A stretch of 64,000 nucleotides of DNA from Nannochloropsis oceanica. Its lineage: Eukaryota > Sar > Eustigmatophyceae > Eustigmatales > Monodopsidaceae. The translations under genes were made by a program, and so were the position numbers. Numbering within the stretch: the stretch's first letter is position 1; each line of letters begins with the position of its first letter. Under the pieces are notes generated by a model, which saw only the letters and a list, made by a program, of their open reading frames with translations, was not told where the DNA came from and searched no databases. Of this stretch, positions 1 through 9,513 are shown piece by piece. The stretch spans positions 1,025,501 to 1,089,500 of the forward strand of contig CP038117.1 of the NCBI GenBank assembly GCA_004519485.1, in the 5' to 3' direction.

Positions 1-15
1 GACCAGTTCCACGAG

Positions 16-348
16 CTACGTTTCCGCGTGCGGCAGCAGAACCTCCACGCACACATCGATCTCCTTCCCGATAGGCAGCCTTAGGCGAGGAGACGTGGCA
101 CCTCGCGACACGATGCGCGCGTGCTGCGATTCCCATAATTCTTTTTCTACGTTCTCTTCCACCCTTAAGAAACGTGGCCCACCCGCATCCTCCAAGGACC
201 GCAGCCAGTCTGTACCCGCTTCCCACGAATTCATCTCGTCGGGGGTGAGGGAAGACGCGTTGACCCACCCCCGAACGTGCATCTTGTAGATGTCAGAGAC
301 CAACCATGGCTCCTCGTAGGACAAGGTTATCGCACCCCTGCTCTGCAA
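16..348 (-). CDS. Unidentified small protein or 3' exon
   Basis: The reading frame gives about 110 residues with balanced composition (WLVSDIYKMHVRGW, ELWESQHARI) and ends at a TAG at 18-16. It has no ATG of its own: in frame, a TGA lies just upstream of the open stretch. A second frame, starting with ATG at 394-392 and reading MKVTAKLLPKMQDLAF, also looks coding for about 33 codons and overlaps the first. A short intron (for example one ending at the AG near 349) or an indel would join them, so the N-terminus is unresolved. A T/C-rich tract ending in CAG at about 414 could be an acceptor for a further upstream exon or simply promoter DNA before the divergent THOC6 gene at 481. I do not recognise the family. 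Confidence 0.35.
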   Translation of the reverse strand: MQSRGAITLSYEEPWLVSDIYKMHVRGWVNASSLTPDEMNSWEAGTDWLRSLEDAGGPRFLRVEENVEKELWESQHARIVSRGATSPRLRLPIGKEIDVCVEVLLPHAET

Positions 349-480
349 ACGCGAGGTCTTGCATTTTGGGGAGTAGTTTGGCCGTAACCTTCATGATCCA
401 AGGTAAGGCTGTGTCTGTGGGGAAAAAATAAATAAAAAGTTACCAACCTCCTCCCAACCTTATTACGCTAGCACACAGCA

Positions 481-2061
481 ATGTCCACACAGATAGACCT
501 TCCTTTGCTAGGCCATGCGAAGATGCGCGATGGCATTCGACAGACACAATCAAAGTGGTTATCGTACCCTACCAGCCCCCAAGTCTCCTCACTCCTCCCA
601 ACCTCTCTATATCATCGCAGACTCACAATCATGCAGAACGACACCCGCTTCTTCGATGAGGCTTCCTACCTTTCCCAAATTCGAGAGGAGGCTTTGACGC
701 AAGAATCGACAATCTTCCACACTGCACACTGCCCACAAAATCGCTTCCTTCTCGCTTCTTCCAATCAAGGCCGTCTCGCTATTTGGGACTTGTCCTCCTA
801 CCTCTTCCCAAAAGGGCCCTCCTCCTCCTTGTCCTCGCCCTCCTTCTACAGTTCTACTTCCTATCCGATTGCTTCCTCCTCCTCTTATCCCTTAGTATTG
901 CAAGGATTCCAGCGCCAGCTGCATCTCAACCAAGCGCGCCTCTACTCTGCAGAATTACGTCGGAAAGGCTACCCCTGTCTGAGCCTGCAAGTCTCACATC
1001 ATGCCATCAATCATATCCTGTTTCTTGGGCAAGACACTGCTCAGCCTTTGTTGGTCCTTGCGGGGGACGATGGCATTTACTCTTGGCCATGGAAAACAAT
1101 TCTGAATCTCCTGCCCCGCACGTGTGATGAGGAGGACGGGGTCGAGGGGACAGACAATGAGCCATGCTCTTCGACAACCATAAACATCGGTCCTCCTTCC
1201 TCCATTCTCAAAGCCCTCCCCTCGCAAAAAGCCTTCCCATTCCTCACGGAATCCAACCAAATCACTTCCTCCCTTCCGCCCTCTTCCTCCTCTTCCTCAA
1301 TCTTTAGTGCATGCGGTGACGCCCTTGTTCGCAATTGGGATATCGAAACACAACAATGCACTTCTTTGCTGATAGGACATACAGGTTATGTTCACGCCGT
1401 CAAGAGCTTAGGCATTGAAACGACAGCACCAGGGGTTGTAGTCTCGGGGGGGGAAGATGGGATGGTGGGGGTGTGGGATGTGAGGACTGGTGGTGGAGGC
1501 AGGAAGGGTAAAGGAGGGAAAGGAGGGGGTTCATTGGTCAGGATGATGGATGGCTGGGCATCGGCGGGGGTGATCAGCAGTAGTAACAGAAGTAGTAGCA
1601 GCAGCGACAAGGAAGGACGGAGCCAGGCTCCGTCTTGGGTGGCCTCCTTGGATGTGGATCGAGGAGGGAATTTTTTGGTTGCAGGAGGAGGGGTGGAAGG
1701 AGGAGATGGAGGAGGAAGAGGGGGGGGCAACGGGGGGGTACCGTTTGGGTACTTATCTGTTTTTCATTTGCCGAGTTTTTCGTTGGTGAGTTGCGGAAGG
1801 AGCGATTGTGTGGTTCATGCGGTGGGTTTCGGGCAGGAGAAGATTGTGAGTGTCGGAAATGAAAGACAGGCATTGCATTGGTCGAGGCCGGGGTTGGAAG
1901 GGGCGGCGAGGGTCATGACGGGTATCCCCTCAGTGTTTTCGATGACGATGAGAGAAGGGCCTGCGGTGGGAGACGGAGTGATGGTGTATGCGGGGAGGGC
2001 GGGCCACGTGAGTGTGTTCGTGAATCCGGAGCATTGTGCGTTCAATCTGAAATTTCGGTAA
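481..2061 (+). CDS. THOC6: THO complex subunit 6-like WD40 protein
   Basis: This is an intronless 526-residue WD40 protein. Blades are visible in order: a first repeat with LAIWDLSSYLF near residue 100, a central repeat ending YSWPWKTILN, then FSACGDALVRNWDIE, then the tightest repeat VVSGGEDGMVGVWDVRTG near residue 325, and degenerate C-terminal blades ending CAFNLKFR. The order and the N-terminal segment before the first blade resemble THOC6, the TREX/THO subunit that links transcription to mRNA export in the nucleus. It is longer than the usual 340-400 residues because of Ser-rich loops (residues about 110-135 and 260-275) and Gly-rich loops (about 340-355 and 405-425), a habit of many genes in this window. 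The ATG at 481 is the first in frame and leaves an open 5' side. Assignment within WD40 families is by similarity only, so another nuclear WD40 protein is possible. Confidence 0.6.
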   Translation: MSTQIDLPLLGHAKMRDGIRQTQSKWLSYPTSPQVSSLLPTSLYHRRLTIMQNDTRFFDEASYLSQIREEALTQESTIFHTAHCPQNRFLLASSNQGRLAIWDLSSYLFPKGPSSSLSSPSFYSSTSYPIASSSSYPLVLQGFQRQLHLNQARLYSAELRRKGYPCLSLQVSHHAINHILFLGQDTAQPLLVLAGDDGIYSWPWKTILNLLPRTCDEEDGVEGTDNEPCSSTTINIGPPSSILKALPSQKAFPFLTESNQITSSLPPSSSSSSIFSACGDALVRNWDIETQQCTSLLIGHTGYVHAVKSLGIETTAPGVVVSGGEDGMVGVWDVRTGGGGRKGKGGKGGGSLVRMMDGWASAGVISSSNRSSSSSDKEGRSQAPSWVASLDVDRGGNFLVAGGGVEGGDGGGRGGGNGGVPFGYLSVFHLPSFSLVSCGRSDCVVHAVGFGQEKIVSVGNERQALHWSRPGLEGAARVMTGIPSVFSMTMREGPAVGDGVMVYAGRAGHVSVFVNPEHCAFNLKFR

Positions 2062-2553
2062 CGAAGCGTAGAGGGAGGGAGGGAGTGAGGGAGGGGCAAG
2101 GAATTGAAAAGCAGGAAGTTGGAATGGATTTAGAGTCATTTCATGAATTTTGTCATCAGTCTTCTTCTTTGTTTCCCGTGGCGTCTCCAGGAGGGGACCT
2201 TCGGTGGTTAAACGCATAGAGGAGAACACAAGGTTCCCTGTTTTATCATAGACCCCGCTTCTATCATTTCGTATTGTATGAGCACTGTAACGGCTACTTC
2301 TGCCCGTGCTGCGACTCTTTGCCAACTCCCCTTACTATAACTATAGTGATTGGCATACGGTCGTGGGGCCTGCCTCTTTGTTCCCTTCCCTTATCTCTCT
2401 CATCCTCTACCTACTCTACAGTTGTTGATTTTTATTCACTACTTCATGTCCCTCTTAACTGTTGTGCATCCTCCCGAGTCGTCGCCACTGCCTCTCGCGG
2501 ACCCATATATTACAATTCTATTCCTCCCTTCTATCCATCCCTCCCTCGTCCCC
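2062..2553. other. Intergenic, convergent 3' ends
   Basis: This holds the 3' regions of THOC6 (+) and the RAP protein (-), which face each other. Purine-rich tracts follow the THOC6 stop. I see no gene. Confidence 0.6.
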
Positions 2554-5500
2554 TCAAGCCACAACTCCCGAAGCTCCAGCCCTTCCTCCTCCCCCTTCAC
2601 CTGCCGAAGCCGTCGCCACCCCTGGCTCCTTCGACAAGTAGTTCTCCAACAACGTCTTCCCAATCTTGGCTCGTAAGAGTTCCACCTTGCCTTGCAGCGT
2701 TTTCTGCCGTGCCCATTCCCACACGTCCAGACTGGCCACGCACGCAAACCGGTGTGGGCTCTGTGTTTGCAAGATTTTTTCCTTGAACGCCGTGCCGGCT
2801 TCGAGCTTGGGGGAATCCACGCCCGTTTGCCCTCGGAGAAAGCGACTGGGTCCGTGCAGGAGGAGGACGAGGGGCTTGTTTTCGGTTGCTGCTGCTGGTG
2901 CCGCTGATACTGCTGGTGGTGCTGATGCTGGTGCAGCTTCGTCTTCGCCGTTGGTAGGAGTGGATAGATCTGCCATACCGAGAGGCGCCTCCGATACAGA
3001 TTCTCCTCCTCCTCCTGCTGCTGCTGCTGCTGCTGCTGCTACTGCCGTCATCGCTCTTTCCTCCCCCTTCCCACCCTCCACTACTGCTCCCCCTTCTGCC
3101 GTTATTATCATCCCCCTCCCCGCCCCCTCCCTACCGCCCTCCCGAGGCTCTATCAGCAAATCCAGGACAAAGCAATCGACACTCCTCTTGGTTGTAGCTC
3201 CCAGCGAGTGCAGCACCTCGGCGACCTCTCTGTGGAACCCACTCTCATGCGCTTTCGCCAAGACCATCTCATCATTCGAATACCGCAAGCCCTCTTCCAA
3301 CAAATCCATCAAGCCCATCTTCCGAAACTCCTCCGCCAGCCCCCCCCCCTCCCGTTCCTCCTCCCCCTCCATGCTCTGGGCATACAAATACACCTGTCTT
3401 AATTGTCGCACCCTCGCCGTCAAGGCCCATCGCTCCGTCCCTCCATTTTGAAGACCCTCCCAGCGTCCCCTCTCCCCCTCCAACTGCCGAACGGCAGTCT
3501 GCATGCATTCAATCAGGAACGAGTGCGAACCAGGTGTCTCTAAGGCAGCACACGACCACATCACAATGCTTAAATCCCTTGGGGAGACGCAACACATTCT
3601 CAACAACGAGGAGAATCGTGCTTGGAATGCACTGACAAAGGCAGCCGAGGGCAAGAAATGCAATCCCACCAGGGAAGATAAAGTGAATTGAAGATCCGAT
3701 CCATTAAATTGCTCGAGGTGCGGTTGCATATGTTGGAGTAAGGCGTCTAGGAATGTATCACCTGGGCACCAGTTGAGCTTGGCGAGACCTTTGAGGATGA
3801 AATTTAAGTCTTTGCCCTGAAAATCAAAACATAAAGGTCGTGTGTTGGATATGGTGTGAGTGAGCTGAAGCACAGCACGGACACTGCTGAGGAGTCTGTC
3901 CGAAAATTTACGTTTACATTAAGACAATCTTGCATTGTGGATGCAGGGAGAGAGGGAGGGAGGGAGGGAGGGAGTCTAGTAGCGTACCTGCATCTGGCCC
4001 AGCTTCGGGTACATTGCTTCCCGGAACGCCCGCAGCCAGCCTTCGTCCGGGCAACGCCTCAGCTCCCCAAGCGATTGGATCAACGTCCCGGCATTCAGAG
4101 GTGTAAAATTCCCATCGAGTAGCATGCTTTTGGCTTGGGTAAGCAACGCTGACAGGGTTGCCTCGCAGGGTTGATACTTCATCCAGCTCCATGCCTGCGA
4201 GACAAGAGCGATGGACGACTGGTCCCATTTACTCGCCGAGGCTGCACATGCCTGCTCCGCGCGCTGCAGAAATAAATGGTCGGGGTTATATCCCTCCAGG
4301 CGGGATAATGCATGCAGGAGCCGCGCGAGGATGGGGGGACGAAAGCCGGAGGAGAGGTGGGCGTCGGCGGCCTTGACCAGTGCCTGAAAGTAGCGCGGGG
4401 AGGGTTTGTACAGGTGTGGTGGTAGCTTAGAAAGCGATGTTGCGAGGCCTTCGAGATCCCTTGCGGTAAAGGTGGTGAAAAATTGACGCTCAGCACATTT
4501 GAGAGCAAGAGTCAGGAAGGAGGTGGTGAGGAGGGCCTCCTTTGGGGCGTCCACTTGACCCATCAAGGAGCGGATGAGCTGTGAGAGCTCCCACGGGCTG
4601 AATTCAATGAGGCGGTCTTGGGCAATTTCCATAAATCGGGACCACCAAGCAAGGATGGGGGCTGTGTCCTTATTGCTGCTGTCGCCGCTACATGCCTTAT
4701 TCTTATTCTCGTTGGTATGCGTAAAAGAAGGAGGAAGATGAGGATGAAAAGGACTTTCTGCCTGCACCGCTGCTCCTGCTCCTGCTTCTTCCTCAACCAC
4801 ATCGTCAAGGTGTGGAGCATACCGCAGCCGCGAAAAGGCAAACGCCACGGTACAGAGGGCGATGGGAGAGAGGCGGGGTAGGCCGACGTCCACTCTTTGT
4901 TGAAGGACTTGAAGCAGGGATTGCATGGATGGAGAGGAGAGCAAGGCCGTCGCTGCCGCTGAGGGAGAGGCAGCGCTGAATTTGGTCAGGGAGCTCAGGA
5001 CAAAGGGTGCCCATCTAGGAGGCATTAGATGGCTGTTGTCGGCAAGTCGTTCAAGCAGAAGATGGAAGCGTGTGTCTTGAATGATGCGGCCCAAGGCTTC
5101 GTGGGACGGGGCCAGGCGACCGAGCCGAGACAGGGCATCAGTCAGCTCTTCAACCTTGGCATCCTCCGCGTAGTTCTCGATGCTGTTGAGCAGAGCTTTG
5201 TAATCGCTACCATGCAGTCGAGTGTAGGGGAGGGAAGGGATGTGTTGTGGTGACTGGGCAGAATGCCGATGCTGGAGTTGGTGGTGCTGCGGCGCTTTAG
5301 CTGCGTTGCCACGGCTGGGTGCATCATGTTGCCGCTGCTGCCGCGGCACCGATGGCGAATTCTTCTTATGAATTGGTCGGAGCTTGCTTCCCCCTTGGAT
5401 GGCGTGTGGTGGTCGGTTCCCAGACTCCACTGCCTTGGCTTTACTCCCACGGCTCGAACTTGGCTCCGCCGGCGGGGTATCGCTATTGGTGCTGGCGTCG

Positions 5501-5670
5501 CCCGTATTTCTCAATGTGGCAGCCGCCGCACAGGTGGTCAGTGGATAGAAGGAATCCTTTGGTGAAGACGATGACGACGGGGTAAGCACCCACCCTGTGG
5601 CTACGGCCAGGCCACCCAACAGGAGGAGGCCGGCGCGTGCCGCCCGACCATTTTTCCGTCGTTCCATCAT
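2554..5670 (-). CDS. Plastid-type OPR/RAP-domain RNA-binding protein
   Basis: Two exons, 5670-3988 and 3816-2554, join in phase 0 (CAG|GTACGC to TTTTCAG|GGC) across a 171-bp intron and give about 980 residues. The ATG at 5670 is followed by a positively charged stretch, a hydrophobic core (LLLLGGLAVATGW) and a Ser/Thr-rich region, which fits a signal-plus-transit presequence for a secondary plastid. An upstream frame without further homology is left out. Residues about 170-680 form helical repeats of roughly 38-42 residues of the octotricopeptide type (ILKGLAKLNWCPGDTF, LLHALSRLEGYNP). After an Ala/Gly-rich linker comes a C-terminal RAP domain (LHGPSRFLRG, then FACVASLDVWEWARQKT). Such proteins bind organelle transcripts and aid splicing, stability or translation. 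It is paralogous in plan to the gene at 33709-38276. Confidence 0.85.
3817..3987 (-). other. Intron of RAP/OPR gene
   Basis: A 171-bp GT-AG intron with a (GGGA)n purine tract on the plus strand at about 3950-3974. It interrupts an OPR repeat just before a KDLNFILKGLAKL helix. Confidence 0.8.
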
Positions 5671-6091
5671 CCGTACTCCAGAGATATCGTAGAAGCGGCA
5701 ATAGGCAAAAGATGGAACTGTGACACGAAGCAAAAACTTAACAGACAAAAGACAATCGTGCCTGTATTGGGTTGTACATTGTGGTGGTGTAGGATGCGGT
5801 GAGCTTCGACTTCGAGCAGGCAAATGGGATTGAATGGGCTTGGCTTCAACTCAAGCACTGTTGCTGCTCGTTGCCCCATCGCTAGAAAGCAGGAGATCGA
5901 AACCAAGGCGTCGTGTGTCTTGCTCATAACACCACACAACTTCATAGATCTCTGTCGCGACAGGGTAAGCAGGCAGAGGACAGGCTTGAGAGTCGGTGCA
6001 TGGACAGCACGGTGAATCTCCACCGCCCAGCTGACCTCCCCACCCCTTTGCCTCGCCTTCAAACCAGTTTCTTGCCTGTCCCCCGCAGGCC
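5671..6091. promoter_or_regulatory. Divergent intergenic region with probable 5'UTR intron
   Basis: This shared upstream region lies between the RAP gene (-) and the F-box/cytochrome b5 gene (+). A good donor (CAGG|GTAAGC at 5965) and a pyrimidine-rich acceptor ending CCCGCAG at 6088, three bases before the ATG, suggest a 124-bp intron in the 5' untranslated region of the plus-strand gene. No promoter motif is clear. Confidence 0.45.
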
Positions 6092-7231
6092 ATGGTCGAG
6101 ATCTCTCCCGACTTTGTTGGCGTGCTGGTGGCGCTGATGGTCCTGGCGGGCTGGGCTGCCCTTTCCAACATCTTTTTTGGCCATCAAACCTTCTTCCGCA
6201 GAAGCAGCGAAGGCGGGCAGGAAGATGAAGAGGCTTCGTTTAACGCACATAACTGCCTGCCAACCTTGCCTGGCCCGGACATTGTCCCACAAGCACCTGC
6301 CCCGACTTACACCGAACCACCGTCCACGCCCGATCGACTCCAAGCCCTCCTACCACAAGACTTAGTCTCTACAGAGGTTCTGACTTTCCTCTCCCCGTAC
6401 GACGTGACGCTCGTCCTTCCTGTCTGTCAGTTTCTCAACACGACCGGCGAGCAGCCAGCCTGTTGGAATGAGGCATCAAGACGCTCAACTGCTGCGTGGA
6501 TACGGCGACTAGACATGCCGAGCACCGTGGAGGAAGGAGGGAAGGAGATAAAGAGGGGATGGGAATTGGGCGAACGTGAAAGCCCAAAATTGGAGTTTTT
6601 CCGTCGCATGTTCCTCTTTCCCTATCAAAGCTGTGAAGGCCACGACACGCGGACGTCCTGCTGGGTAATTGTCAAGGGCAAGGTGCGTACACTAAGAGTA
6701 GTCGGATACATCTATTTCTTGCCTCCATTGCTCACTACTTTTTGCTCTCCATTTTCACCCACACGCGAGCAGGTGTATGATGTGACCCCCTTCCTCTCCT
6801 CCCATCCAGGTGGCGCATACACTCTTCTCGAACACGCCGGTCACGTAGATGCCACCGCCTTCTTCGAAATCAGCAACCACTCCGATGTTGCCAAGTTAAT
6901 GATGCGAGAGTACCTCCTCTGGGATCCCTCCCGCGCCCTAGGGCGAGCAGGCACCATTCGTGGCCTGTTCTATGCTGACCCCTCTCCAGTGTCATCGGAG
7001 CACTCGTCGTGGAAAGCGTCGTTTGTGCACATGCCTATGATCCAATCGGCGATTGCATTCATGGGAAGGCAGCAGCGAGGACCGTCACAATCATTACAGA
7101 CAGTGACGACGGGAGAGGACTCGAGGCCGAAACGTAGGTGGTTGGTGGACGACCGCAGGGTGCTCTACATCAGAAATTTCGCGGGGGATAAGCAGCCTCC
7201 AAATATCGTCAAAATCTTAAGGAAGAAGTGA
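6092..7231 (+). CDS. Membrane-anchored F-box / cytochrome b5 fusion protein
   Basis: After removal of a 90-bp intron (6683-6772) the product is about 349 residues. An N-terminal hydrophobic anchor (VGVLVALMVLAGWAALSNIFF) occupies residues 8-30. Residues about 85-130 match an F-box (LPQDLVSTEVLTFLSPYDV, then VCQFLN and ACWNEASRR). Residues about 190-260 are a cytochrome b5 heme-binding domain: CWVIVKGKVYDVTPFL across the splice, then the axial-ligand HPGG motif and the second histidine in ISNHSDVAK. The order membrane anchor, F-box, heme domain suggests an SCF substrate adaptor held on a membrane and sensing heme, redox state or a lipid-linked substrate; that role is inference. The intron is a multiple of three without a stop, so retention would insert 30 residues into the b5 core. 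The C-terminus (about 95 residues) is unrecognised. Confidence 0.75.
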   Translation: MVEISPDFVGVLVALMVLAGWAALSNIFFGHQTFFRRSSEGGQEDEEASFNAHNCLPTLPGPDIVPQAPAPTYTEPPSTPDRLQALLPQDLVSTEVLTFLSPYDVTLVLPVCQFLNTTGEQPACWNEASRRSTAAWIRRLDMPSTVEEGGKEIKRGWELGERESPKLEFFRRMFLFPYQSCEGHDTRTSCWVIVKGKVRTLRVVGYIYFLPPLLTTFCSPFSPTREQVYDVTPFLSSHPGGAYTLLEHAGHVDATAFFEISNHSDVAKLMMREYLLWDPSRALGRAGTIRGLFYADPSPVSSEHSSWKASFVHMPMIQSAIAFMGRQQRGPSQSLQTVTTGEDSRPKRRWLVDDRRVLYIRNFAGDKQPPNIVKILRKK

Positions 7232-7744
7232 TTTTAGACAGAGGCAGAGGCAAATACCTGAGGAAGAAGGGCTTATGAATCTGTCTCCCTTTGGATTTTG
7301 AAACGTAATTGCCTGTCATTTAACTTCCCTGCTTGAAAGGAAGCAAGCTTGGGTCCTGCACATTTGAAAATAGAACACAAAGCACAAAATTAGAAGAGAA
7401 GAAGAGAATTGAAAGCTCTTATAACAATGCAGCCGTCTCTTTGCGCTGCCGATGACCTGTGCATCATTCGTCCCGCGAGCAATCAAGTACACGTGGGGTC
7501 GGTTTTTAGTACAAGCAGAGTTTAATTTAGAAATCCAAACAAGATGAATGGAAACACAGGCCTATCCAAAGCGTGTACAGAAGGCGATGTATCAGAGCAT
7601 GGGAAGAAAGAAAGATAAAAAAAACAACCGCAGAACGCACATTTGCGGTCTATACGTACTTGAAGCAACACTGCTGACCATACTTTCTTCCCCATCCTCC
7701 CTCCCTCCCTCCCACCCACAAGTCAGCCTCCCATACCCCCCGCC
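7232..7744. other. Intergenic spacer
   Basis: About 510 bases between two plus-strand genes. It holds the 3' region of the b5 gene, a T-poor purine-rich stretch and, just before 7745, a (CTCC)n pyrimidine tract (about 7696-7715). I see no gene. Confidence 0.5.
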
Positions 7745-8023
7745 ATGGGACAAGCGACAGGCGAACAGTTTATCATCGAAGGATTGGAGTGGTGGTACGT
7801 TCAGATAAGTTCCTTCCTTGCTTTTTATGGATGGCCTCTTCTCTTTTCATTTCTTGTGGGCTGGTGGTTGAAGACCGGGAGGTTTGACCCGTGGTGGGAG
7901 AGGAGGAGGCAGGCCCGCATGATGAAGGATGCGCAGCAGAAGGAGAGAGTGGATATGCTGGACGAAGATAAAAGGCGAGTGCGGGAAAAACAGTTTAAGA
8001 CTCTGATGGGAAAAGTCGGGTAA
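7745..8023 (+). CDS. Small SelS/VIMP-like membrane protein
   Basis: This is a 92-residue protein with one membrane segment (SFLAFYGWPLLFSFLVGWWL, residues about 24-43) followed by a charged, probably coiled-coil tail (ARMMKDAQQKERVDMLDEDK). The layout of a short lumenal part, a YGW-containing membrane segment and a basic helix resembles the N-terminal half of selenoprotein S/VIMP, an ER-associated-degradation adaptor that tethers p97/Cdc48. The family is usually about 190 residues with a Gly-rich tail bearing Sec or Cys. Here the frame ends at TAA after KTLMGKVG, and no Sec-type TGA or convincing further exon was found, although GGTAAAG at the stop could serve as a donor. The relation is therefore tentative. 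Confidence 0.45.
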   Translation: MGQATGEQFIIEGLEWWYVQISSFLAFYGWPLLFSFLVGWWLKTGRFDPWWERRRQARMMKDAQQKERVDMLDEDKRRVREKQFKTLMGKVG

Positions 8024-8654
8024 AGCAGAATGGACGGTACATAGTAAAGAAGCAGCCACGCCGAAGGTGTACATCCAACCAAGAAGGAAAAACAGCCCTG
8101 GGAGAGAAACATGTTGTGATCATTTTCCTCCTTCATAACTTGCTGTCGCATTGGGATTTTATCCAGCAGATTGGGCGACACATAAACGTGGGAGGGCGGG
8201 ATAGTTACCGCCCCATAAGGACTTCCTTTAGCATGGGGTTTTCAAAGAATGACACGGCAACAAGAGGATAATCCCGAGTACTGTCTTTGTCTTTCTTTCT
8301 GGCTTTCCAGCTGAGCCAAACTCGGGGTGCCCCTGGCCCCCAGACTTCCCCTCTTATCCTCAGCACGCTGCTCAAAGTGCTCCGGAGGGGAGGTTGAGGA
8401 GGTTTTCACACTGTGCACTGCTTTCCTTCTTGCCTTTGATCACCCCACAAAGCAATCACCCAACCGATCGCACCCATTTCGGCATCATCACAGATACATA
8501 CCTCTCGTGTTTCTATTGCAACACCGGAGCCGAGACTTGCGATGCATCTTCAACGCTGTCAGGCGCTGTAAAAACACTTACACGCCGGCTTCAGCTTTAA
8601 CTCCTGTTAGCGAGCGACCTTGCCACATCCCAAGCACCCCGCCGCATTACAATC
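8024..8654. other. Intergenic spacer
   Basis: About 630 bases upstream of PIG-F. A long frame here (8327 onward) runs into the PIG-F gene in another frame and has low-complexity Pro/Arg/His composition, so I treat it as chance. I see nothing else. Confidence 0.5.
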
Positions 8655-9326
8655 ATGGAGGACGAGTGGTCCATGGTGGTGCTGTTAGAGGCTATCCTAG
8701 GCTTGCTCACATATACCATTCCAGCCTTGTGGCAGTCTCGAGAAGCAGCCGTCTTTTCCGCCGAGGCCGACGACCCCGACTACCTGCCTTTGCCCTCACG
8801 GCTCTGGCGTCTCGCGGGCATCATATCCCTGGCTTCATACACCAGCACCATAATCACGCGCACCGAAGGTTTCTTAAATATAGGGACCGAGAAAGTGGGC
8901 GAGCAAACGCTGCGGTTCTTGGGTGGAGTTATACTGGGAACCCCGTATTTCTACGTTTCTGCCGTAGCGCTTGGAGCACCTTGGAAAGACATGACAGATC
9001 GAACCGCAGCCTGGGCGCTGATGATGGGCGCGTTGGTTGGCGGGCCTTTGGGAGCAGCTACATCTAACTTGAGACAAATGCGTCTGCCGCCATTGTGGCA
9101 GGGTCCTCCGGGAGAGAGTGCCTTGATACGGTTTCGCGCGTTGGGATGCTGTGCGGGGGCTTGGGTAGGCGCTTTTTTTATTCCTTTGGATTGGGCAATG
9201 CCTTTTCAAGAGTGGCCTTTACCGTTAGTGGTGGGGGCAGTCGCTGGACACAATTTGGGAGCATTGGCTTTGTATTGTCATCGGCGGTGGTCGCCGCACG
9301 GGAAGCTGCGAGAGCATAATGAATGA
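8655..9326 (+). CDS. PIGF: GPI ethanolamine-phosphate transferase stabilising subunit PIG-F
   Basis: This is an intronless 223-residue polytopic protein with about six hydrophobic segments. The diagnostic C-terminal block (CCAGAWVGAFFIPLDW, then FQEWPLPLVVGAVAGHNLG) matches the PIG-F signature GAW-x-G-A-F-x-IPLDW-x-x-P-(F/W)-Q-x-WP. PIG-F is an ER membrane protein without catalytic residues of its own. It holds PIG-O and PIG-G and is needed to add ethanolamine phosphate to the mannoses of GPI precursors. The catalytic partner PIG-O is also in this window, at 27639-31169. Length agrees with the family (about 220). The ATG at 8655 is in good context and no upstream in-frame extension looks coding. 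AATAAA follows the stop at about 9350. Confidence 0.88.
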   Translation: MEDEWSMVVLLEAILGLLTYTIPALWQSREAAVFSAEADDPDYLPLPSRLWRLAGIISLASYTSTIITRTEGFLNIGTEKVGEQTLRFLGGVILGTPYFYVSAVALGAPWKDMTDRTAAWALMMGALVGGPLGAATSNLRQMRLPPLWQGPPGESALIRFRALGCCAGAWVGAFFIPLDWAMPFQEWPLPLVVGAVAGHNLGALALYCHRRWSPHGKLREHNE

Positions 9327-9513
9327 ATAGATGGGCTGAGTGTAACTTAAAAATAAAGGCGTCGAAAAGTCAATGAACACTATGCAGATCACACAAACCC
9401 AAACAAAGAAAATTAAGAGAAGCGTTTGCATTCCCGTATCTCTCCTGTTCCTCTCCTCACCACCTTTTTCCTCCTATTCCTAATGCTTCCCCACCAGGGC
9501 TGCCGAAGAGGCC

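Noticed and set aside
8327-9067. A 246-codon plus-strand frame overlapping PIG-F
   Set aside because: Starts without a good context, is His/Pro/Arg-biased, and overlaps the clearly homologous PIG-F frame.
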